Assembly: GCA_031732875.1 (NCBI GenBank)
Contig: JAVMKL010000225.1
Span: 1 to 19,273 of the forward strand
Source: JAVMKJ01 sp031732875
GTDB lineage: Bacteria > Pseudomonadota > Gammaproteobacteria > Competibacterales > Competibacteraceae
Length of the DNA: 19,273 bases
Direction of reading: 5' to 3'
The notes under the pieces are model-generated. The model saw only the letters and a list, made by a program, of their open reading frames with translations, ran no database searches and was not told the DNA's origin. The position numbers and the translations under genes were made by a program. Shown here piece by piece: positions 13,685 through 19,273 of this stretch (position 1 is the first letter of the stretch; each line of letters starts with the position of its first letter).

Positions 13685-14011
13685 ATGGCATGGATTTATC
13701 TGATTATGGCCGGTTTTTTTGAAATCGGCTGGCCGGTCGGTTTGAAACTGTCGCAGACGCCGGGCCGGTTCCTGCCGGGCCTGGCCATCGCCGTGGCCTG
13801 CATGGGCGCCAGTGGCGGCTTCCTGTGGCTGGCCCAGAAAACCATCCCCATCGGCACGGCGTATGCCGTGTGGACCGGCATCGGCGCGGTGGGTACGTTC
13901 GCGGTGGGCATTCTGTTCCACGGAGATTCGACCAGCGCGTTGCGACTGGTGTCCGCCGGGCTGATTGTGACCGGCATCGTCGGCCTGAAGCTGGCGCATG
14001 GTTCCGGCTGA
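13685..14011 (+). CDS. sugE: SMR-family transporter, SugE/Gdx type (guanidinium exporter candidate)
   Basis: This encodes 108 residues with four transmembrane helices, the exact size of a small multidrug resistance protein. Glu13 in FFEIGWPVGLK is the essential proton/substrate-coupling residue. GTAYAVWTGIGAVGT and GLIVTGIVGLKL follow the SugE/Gdx pattern more closely than EmrE or QacE. Gdx proteins work as dual-topology dimers that export guanidinium in exchange for protons at the inner membrane. GAGAGG lies a few bases before the ATG. I looked for the guanidine riboswitches that often precede this gene and saw none convincing. CorA follows 125 bases later on the same strand. A quaternary-ammonium exporter is the alternative role. 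Confidence 0.88.
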   Translation: MAWIYLIMAGFFEIGWPVGLKLSQTPGRFLPGLAIAVACMGASGGFLWLAQKTIPIGTAYAVWTGIGAVGTFAVGILFHGDSTSALRLVSAGLIVTGIVGLKLAHGSG

Positions 14012-14136
14012 GCGGCCGGCAACTCGTTGTCGCGCAAAGCCGCGCAAACAAAACCGGCTTCCTCAGTCGAGAATTCGCTTTACCCCAGCCTCGTTTCGGA
14101 CTATTTTCCGCGCCATTTTCCAGCGGGGCAAACCGC

Positions 14137-15099
14137 ATGATCAACGCATTCGAACTGCAAAACGGCCGCCTCCGCCAGATTCAGATCGAGGACGGGGCCG
14201 ACCTCGAACGCGCCAAGCCCATCTGGATCGACTTCGACGATCCGACCGACGAAGAGCGGCATCTGGCCAAGGAGTTGTTCAGCCTGACCCTGCCGGACGA
14301 GGACGACTTCGGCGATATCGAGGCCAGCGCCCGCTGTTTCGAGGACGCGACCGGCGCCCTGCAAATCCGCTCCGATTTCCTGCTCGACAAGGCGGACGAA
14401 TCCCGCAACGTGCCGGTGGCTTTCGTGCTCAAGCAGGATATTCTGTTCAGCCTGCACGAGGAAGACCTGCCCGTCTTCCGCCTGCTGCGCATGCGCGCCC
14501 GGCACCAGCCCGGTTACCTCGAGGACTGCCGGGACGTGCTACTCGATCTGTACGCCACCGACGCCGAGTATTCCGCCGATGCCCTGGAAGGGGTCTACGC
14601 CGACTTGGAGGAGGTCGGCGGCCGAGTGCTCAAGGCCCATCTGACCGACGAGGCCGCCGCCGAGGTACTGGCCGGCATCGCCCGCCAGGAAGACCTGAAC
14701 GGGCGCATCCGCCGCAATCTGATGGACACTCGCCGCGCCATTTCCTTCCTGATGCGGCGGCGCCTGCTTTCCGCCGACCAGATCGAGGAGGCCCGCCAGA
14801 TCCTGCGGGACATCGAGTCGCTGGACGGGCACACCTCGTTCCTGTTCGAGAAGATCAACTTCCTGATGGACGCGACGGTCGGCTTCATCAACATCAACCA
14901 GAACAAGATCATCAAGATCTTCTCGGTGGCCTCGGTCGCCCTGCTGCCGCCGACCCTGATTGCCAGCATCTACGGCATGAACTTCGAATTCATGCCCGAA
15001 CTGAAGTGGACGCTGGGTTATCCTCTCGCCTTGGGAATCATGATCGCTTCGGTCGTCGCGCCGTTTTGGTACTTCCGCCGGAAAGGCTGGCTGAAATAG
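14137..15099 (+). CDS. corA: CorA-family divalent-cation transporter
   Basis: This encodes 320 residues. A large cytosolic N-terminal domain with long helices (about 150-250) is followed by two C-terminal transmembrane helices. The signature YGMNFEFMPEL, with Gly-Met-Asn at 280-282, sits at the pore entrance after the first helix (SVASVALLPPTLIASIYG). FININQNKIIKIFSV just before it is also typical. CorA proteins are pentameric channels for Mg2+, with Co2+ and Ni2+ as other substrates; ZntB relatives use the same fold with zinc, so the ion is not proven. The ATG at 14137 follows CGGGGC by about 9 bases. The reading frame is open to 13825, but that extension lies inside the SMR gene and is rejected. 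Confidence 0.92.
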   Translation: MINAFELQNGRLRQIQIEDGADLERAKPIWIDFDDPTDEERHLAKELFSLTLPDEDDFGDIEASARCFEDATGALQIRSDFLLDKADESRNVPVAFVLKQDILFSLHEEDLPVFRLLRMRARHQPGYLEDCRDVLLDLYATDAEYSADALEGVYADLEEVGGRVLKAHLTDEAAAEVLAGIARQEDLNGRIRRNLMDTRRAISFLMRRRLLSADQIEEARQILRDIESLDGHTSFLFEKINFLMDATVGFININQNKIIKIFSVASVALLPPTLIASIYGMNFEFMPELKWTLGYPLALGIMIASVVAPFWYFRRKGWLK

Positions 15100-15173
15100 C
15101 GGAGCGCGCCCGACCTGGAAGGGACGCGCCCATATCAGCGTAAAACGGTCGGTTCTGGTATCTTGCGTCCCGG

Positions 15174-15185
15174 CGCCGCGCGGCG
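15174..15185. repeat. 12-nt perfect palindrome before pncC
   Basis: CGCCGCGCGGCG lies in the corA-pncC gap, 53 bases before the pncC start. In DNA of this GC content such palindromes can arise by chance. The rest of the gap (15100-15238) shows only the pncC ribosome site (CAGGAGA). Confidence 0.2.
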
Positions 15186-15238
15186 AAAGCATCCCGCCCC
15201 CGTTCGCGCCCTCATACGATCAAGATCAGGAGACGACC

Positions 15239-15751
15239 ATGTCCGCAGCGAATGCAGCGCATCACAATCTTTACGAACTGGCCGCGCAGGTGGGCGTCGC
15301 CCTTCGCACCCGGAGCCGAACCCTGGCGATCGCCGAATCCTGCACCGGTGGTTGGATCGCCAAGGTCGTCACCGACGTACCCGGCAGTTCCGGCTGGTTC
15401 GACCGCGGCTTCGTCACCTACAGCAATGCCGCCAAAAGCGCGCTGCTGGGAGTGCGGGAATCGACCATCGTCCACCATGGCGCGGTCAGCGCTGAGGTGG
15501 TGGCCGAGATGGTGGCCGGCGCCCTAGAGCGCAGCCCGGCCGACGTGGTCGTCGCCGTCAGCGGCATCGCCGGTCCCGACGGCGGCAACCCGGAAAAGCC
15601 GGTCGGCACCGTCTATCTGGCCTGGGCGCTGCGCGATGGTCCGATCCACACCGAGATCCGGCATTTCGACGGCAACCGCGACGACATTCGCCTGGAATCG
15701 GTCGCCGCTGCCCTGCACGGGGTACTGGATGTGTTCGCCCGCCAGCGCTGA
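15239..15751 (+). CDS. pncC: nicotinamide-nucleotide amidohydrolase (CinA C-terminal domain)
   Basis: This encodes 170 residues, matching the stand-alone PncC of Escherichia coli in size and lacking the N-terminal CinA domain. The catalytic Ser lies in AESCTGG (Ser34), followed by the family segments VTYSNAAKSALLGV and VSGIAGPDGG, and KPVGTVYLAW. The enzyme deamidates nicotinamide mononucleotide to nicotinate mononucleotide in the cytosol, recycling the product of DNA ligase and other NAD consumers. GGAG lies 8 bases before the ATG. It overlaps the start of thpR by 23 bases and precedes recA, a common gammaproteobacterial arrangement that links NAD salvage with DNA repair genes. Confidence 0.93.
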   Translation: MSAANAAHHNLYELAAQVGVALRTRSRTLAIAESCTGGWIAKVVTDVPGSSGWFDRGFVTYSNAAKSALLGVRESTIVHHGAVSAEVVAEMVAGALERSPADVVVAVSGIAGPDGGNPEKPVGTVYLAWALRDGPIHTEIRHFDGNRDDIRLESVAAALHGVLDVFARQR

Positions 15752-16265
15752 CACCACCCGACGGCTGTTCCTGGCGCTTTGGCCGGCGGAGGCCGAGCGC
15801 CGGCGGCTGGCCGAACTGGCGGCGAGCGTCGCCGGCCGGCGGCGGGTGCGCGACGACAACCTGCATCTGACCCTGGTCTTTCTGGGCGCCACCGAAGCCG
15901 CCCGGCTGGCCGCCTACGAGGCGGCACTGGCCGACTTGCCGGCGCCGGACCTGGAACTGGTTCTCGACCGCTACGGCTACTGGCCGGCGCCGCGCATCCT
16001 GTGGCTGGGTTCCAGCTGCACTCCGCCGGAATTGTACGAACTGGTGGCCGAATTGAACCGGCGATTGCGCGGTTGCGGTTTCACCCCCGAGCGGCGCGCG
16101 TTTCAGGCTCACATTACCCTCGCGCGCAAGTTTTCCGGTCCGGCGCCGGCCCAACCGCCCGCCGCCCCGATCCGCTGGCGGATCGGCGACGTGGCCCTGG
16201 TGGAGTCGCTTCGGGGACAAACCGGCTCGCGCTATCATATCCTGCGGCGCTGGCCCGGAGGCTAG
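15729..16265 (+). CDS. thpR: RNA 2',3'-cyclic phosphodiesterase (2H family, LigT/ThpR)
   Basis: This encodes 178 residues, the usual length for the family. The two catalytic HxTx motifs are HLTL (46-49) and HITL (128-131), the pair that defines 2H phosphoesterases. RLFLALWP near the N terminus is the typical first strand. The enzyme opens 2',3'-cyclic phosphates on RNA, and in vitro ligates tRNA halves through a 2'-5' bond. The ATG at 15729 lies inside the end of pncC, with GGGG 6 bases upstream. No in-frame start exists between it and the family N terminus, so the overlap is real and suggests translational coupling. Confidence 0.92.
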   Translation: MCSPASADTTRRLFLALWPAEAERRRLAELAASVAGRRRVRDDNLHLTLVFLGATEAARLAAYEAALADLPAPDLELVLDRYGYWPAPRILWLGSSCTPPELYELVAELNRRLRGCGFTPERRAFQAHITLARKFSGPAPAQPPAAPIRWRIGDVALVESLRGQTGSRYHILRRWPGG

Positions 16266-16296
16266 AGTTAGGCGACCGTTCTATGGAATAATCGCT

Positions 16297-16332
16297 GAAA
16301 ACAACCGGTTCCGGCTCAGTCAACGGGTTTTC
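16297..16332 (+). promoter_or_regulatory. hairpin in the recA leader
   Basis: GAAAAC (16297-16302) pairs with GTTTTC (16327-16332), and CCGGTT inside pairs imperfectly with AACGG, with an 11-base loop. The downstream arm ends in GGGTTTTCTC, like an intrinsic terminator. It could end thpR transcripts or shape recA translation, as it finishes 10 bases before the recA Shine-Dalgarno site. Confidence 0.4.
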
Positions 16333-16342
16333 TCATCTGCCA

Positions 16343-16348
16343 GAGGGG
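16343..16348 (+). promoter_or_regulatory. recA ribosome binding site
   Basis: GAGGGG ends directly against an ATG at 16349, which is too close for initiation. It is 9 bases before the second ATG at 16358, which is therefore the preferred recA start. Confidence 0.7.
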
Positions 16349-16357
16349 ATGCACGAA

Positions 16358-17414
<1,057 letters not shown>

Positions 17415-17437
<23 letters not shown>

Positions 17438-17918
17438 GAACGCCGGCTCCGCCGTCCGGCCAGGCGTTCGTGCCGAAGCCGATCCGGCGGCAGTTCGCGC
17501 CAAGGCCCTGGAACTGCTGGCCCGGCGCGAGCATTCCCGGCTGGAACTGCGCCAGAAGTTGCTCCAGCGCGGTTTTCCGTCCGATCACATCGAGGCCACG
17601 CTGGATCGGCTGGTGGAAGAGCGGCTGCTGGACGAGAATCGCTACGCCGAACTTTACGCCTGTGGTCGGGCCGACAAGGGCTACGGACCGCTGCGTATCG
17701 CCCGCGAACTGCGCGAGCGTGGCGTACCGGAAGATGCCGTCGCGGCGACCCTGGCGATCCTGGAGGACGACTGGCTGCCCAGGCTGCGGGAACTGCACCG
17801 CAAGCGCTTCCAGTCCCGAATCCCCGCCGACGCCGCCGGGCGCATCCAGCAAATCCGGGTGCTGCGCCAGCACGGCTTTACCCTGGATCAAATCAAGCAT
17901 CTGTTCGAATCGGCCTGA
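17415..17918 (+). CDS. recX: regulatory protein RecX
   Basis: This encodes 167 residues from the ATG at 17415, matching the length of Escherichia coli RecX (166). It is all helical, with the family's three-helix repeats: LELLARREHSRLELRQKLLQRGF, then LVEERLLDENRYAELYA, GYGPLRIARELRERGV and VLRQHGFTLDQIKHLF. RecX binds along the RecA filament groove and limits its activity. The start overlaps the last 23 bases of recA, so the two proteins are co-translated and their ratio is set by coupling. A GTG at 17388 is an alternative start, but it would add residues not typical of the family. Confidence 0.92.
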
Positions 17919-17952
17919 ATCGACATTCACCCAAACCGACCTGAACCCGACC

Positions 17953-19273
17953 ATGACCAGCAGCGCCGCACTCCGCAAACTCTTCCTGGATTATTTCCGC
18001 GACCACGGCCACGAGGTGGTGGCCAGCAGCCCGCTGGTCCCGATCAACGACACCACGCTGTTGTTCACCAACGCCGGCATGGTGCAGTTCAAGGACGTGT
18101 TCACCGGCCGCGACCATCGCCCCTACCGCCGGGCGGCCACCGCCCAGCGCTGCGTGCGGGCCGGCGGCAAGCATAACGACCTGGAAAACGTCGGCTACAC
18201 CGCCCGCCACCACACCTTCTTCGAAATGCTGGGCAACTTCAGCTTCGGCGACTACTTCAAGCGGGAAGCCATCCATTTCGCCTGGGAGTTTCTGGTAGGG
18301 GTGCTGAAACTGCCGGCGGACAAATTGTGGGTCACGGTTTACGAAACCGACGATGAGGCGTACCAGGTCTGGGCCGATGAAATCCAGGTGCTCCGGGAGC
18401 GCATCGCCCGTATCGGCGACAAACCCGGCGGCAAACGCTACGAGAGCGACAACTTCTGGGCGATGGGCGATACCGGCCCCTGCGGCCCCTGTTCGGAAAT
18501 TTTCTACGACCACGGCCCGGACGTCGCCGGCGGCCCGCCCGGCGCGCCGGACGCCGACGGCGACCGCTACATCGAAATCTGGAATCTGGTGTTCATGCAG
18601 TTCGATCGGAGCGCGGATGGCGTGCTGGTTCCGCTGCCCAAGCCCTCGGTGGACACCGGCATGGGTCTGGAGCGGCTGGCGGCGGTGATGCAGGGCGTGC
18701 ACAGCAACTACGAGATCGACCTGTTTCAGAATCTGATTCGCGCGGCGGCCGAAGCCACCGGCGCGGTTGATTTGCATGCCAGTTCGCTGCGGGTGATCGC
18801 CGACCACATTCGCGCCACCGCTTTTCTGATCGCCGACGGGGTGCTGCCTTCCAACGAGGGGCGCGGCTACGTGCTGCGGCGGATCATGCGCCGCGCCATC
18901 CGCCATGGCTATAAGCTGGGCGCGGAGGGCAGCTTCTTTCATACCCTGGTCCGACCCCTGGTCGTCGAGATGGGCGAGGCCTATCCGGACTTGGCCCAGG
19001 CCGAGGCCCAAGTGGAGCGCGTCATCCGTCAGGAAGAGGAGCGCTTCGCCGAAACGTTGTCCCACGGCATGAAGTTGCTGGAAGAAGGCATCTCCGATTT
19101 GTCCGGCGCGATCATCCCCGGTGAAACCGTGTTCAAGCTTTACGACACGTACGGCTTCCCGGTAGATCTCACCGCCGACATCGCCCGCGAACGCGGCTTG
19201 CAGGTAGACGACGCCGGCTTCGAACGGGAAATGGCGGCGCAACGCGAGCGCGCCCGTGCCCACAGCCAGTTCG
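17953..19273 (+). CDS. alaS: alanyl-tRNA synthetase, N-terminal 440 residues (runs off the window)
   Basis: The first 440 codons of a gene normally encoding about 870-880 residues. MTSSAALRKLFLDYFRDHGH is the standard AlaRS opening. Class II core motifs follow: FTNAGMVQFKDVF, RAGGKHNDLENVG, HHTFFEMLGNFSFGDYF (motif 2 region) and DTGPCGPCSEI. VDTGMGLERL marks motif 3, then RVIADHIRATAFLIADGVLPSNEGRGYVLRR. The enzyme charges tRNA-Ala in the cytosol; the editing and C-terminal domains lie beyond the window. It begins 34 bases after recX, continuing the recA-recX-alaS order common in gammaproteobacteria. There is no strong Shine-Dalgarno site, so expression may rely on read-through from recA-recX. 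Confidence 0.97.
   Translation, partial: MTSSAALRKLFLDYFRDHGHEVVASSPLVPINDTTLLFTNAGMVQFKDVFTGRDHRPYRRAATAQRCVRAGGKHNDLENVGYTARHHTFFEMLGNFSFGDYFKREAIHFAWEFLVGVLKLPADKLWVTVYETDDEAYQVWADEIQVLRERIARIGDKPGGKRYESDNFWAMGDTGPCGPCSEIFYDHGPDVAGGPPGAPDADGDRYIEIWNLVFMQFDRSADGVLVPLPKPSVDTGMGLERLAAVMQGVHSNYEIDLFQNLIRAAAEATGAVDLHASSLRVIADHIRATAFLIADGVLPSNEGRGYVLRRIMRRAIRHGYKLGAEGSFFHTLVRPLVVEMGEAYPDLAQAEAQVERVIRQEEERFAETLSHGMKLLEEGISDLSGAIIPGETVFKLYDTYGFPVDLTADIARERGLQVDDAGFEREMAAQRERARAHSQF

Noticed and set aside
16266..16345. LexA (SOS) box upstream of recA
   Set aside because: No CTGT-N8-ACAG or close variant was found; GTTC-TATG-GAAT near 16279 is only a partial match to other LexA motifs.
17893..19263. 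A long minus-strand frame opposite alaS
   Set aside because: It is the GC-driven antisense shadow of alaS, which has all family motifs on the plus strand.

Overview
The window is a high-GC bacterial chromosome segment that best fits a gammaproteobacterium. The main evidence is the syntenic block pncC-thpR-recA-recX-alaS at the right end and the family resemblance of its products. A more precise lineage (for example a Competibacter-type organism) would be a guess. No rRNA, tRNA, CRISPR array, insertion sequence or phage gene was seen.

Layout, left to right. (1) 1-220: the 3' end of a PEP/pyruvate-binding (PPDK N-terminal domain) protein. (2) 199-3559, minus strand: a tightly packed operon of a non-zinc MDR dehydrogenase, a 6-pyruvoyl-tetrahydropterin-synthase-like protein with altered active-site residues, a GT4-type glycosyltransferase and a SAM methyltransferase. 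Diverging from it is a CDP-alcohol phosphatidyltransferase (3595-4347), which converges on a membrane-anchored LtaS-like phosphatase/sulfatase (4368-6005). Together these genes look like an uncharacterised pathway that builds and decorates a phospholipid- or polyol-type molecule. (3) 6150-6554: a small unknown coiled-coil protein. (4) 6595-9998, minus strand: a secreted protein with 16 Sel1-like repeats, preceded by a TerD-trypsin fusion. (5) 10029-10260: a gap rich in short palindromes that looks like a REP-type element. (6) 10261-12604, minus strand: a DUF6056-like polytopic membrane protein and a beta-class DNA methyltransferase. (7) 12605-12865: an intergenic stretch with a nested 74-nt inverted-repeat structure. 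(8) 12866-15099: a PilZ protein, a 58-aa single-TM microprotein on the minus strand, a SugE/Gdx-type SMR transporter and a CorA-type transporter. (9) 15239-19273: pncC, thpR, recA, recX and the first 440 codons of alaS.

Regions 8 and 9 are ordinary housekeeping and transport genes, except for the microprotein and a hairpin in the recA leader. The accessory interest lies in region 2 (a conserved-looking biosynthetic cluster with a repurposed PTPS-fold protein), region 4 (a stress-type TerD domain fused to a protease), and the structured intergenic elements at 6033-6077, 10051-10095 and 12680-12753. All functional statements rest on motif recognition by eye; no database search was run.
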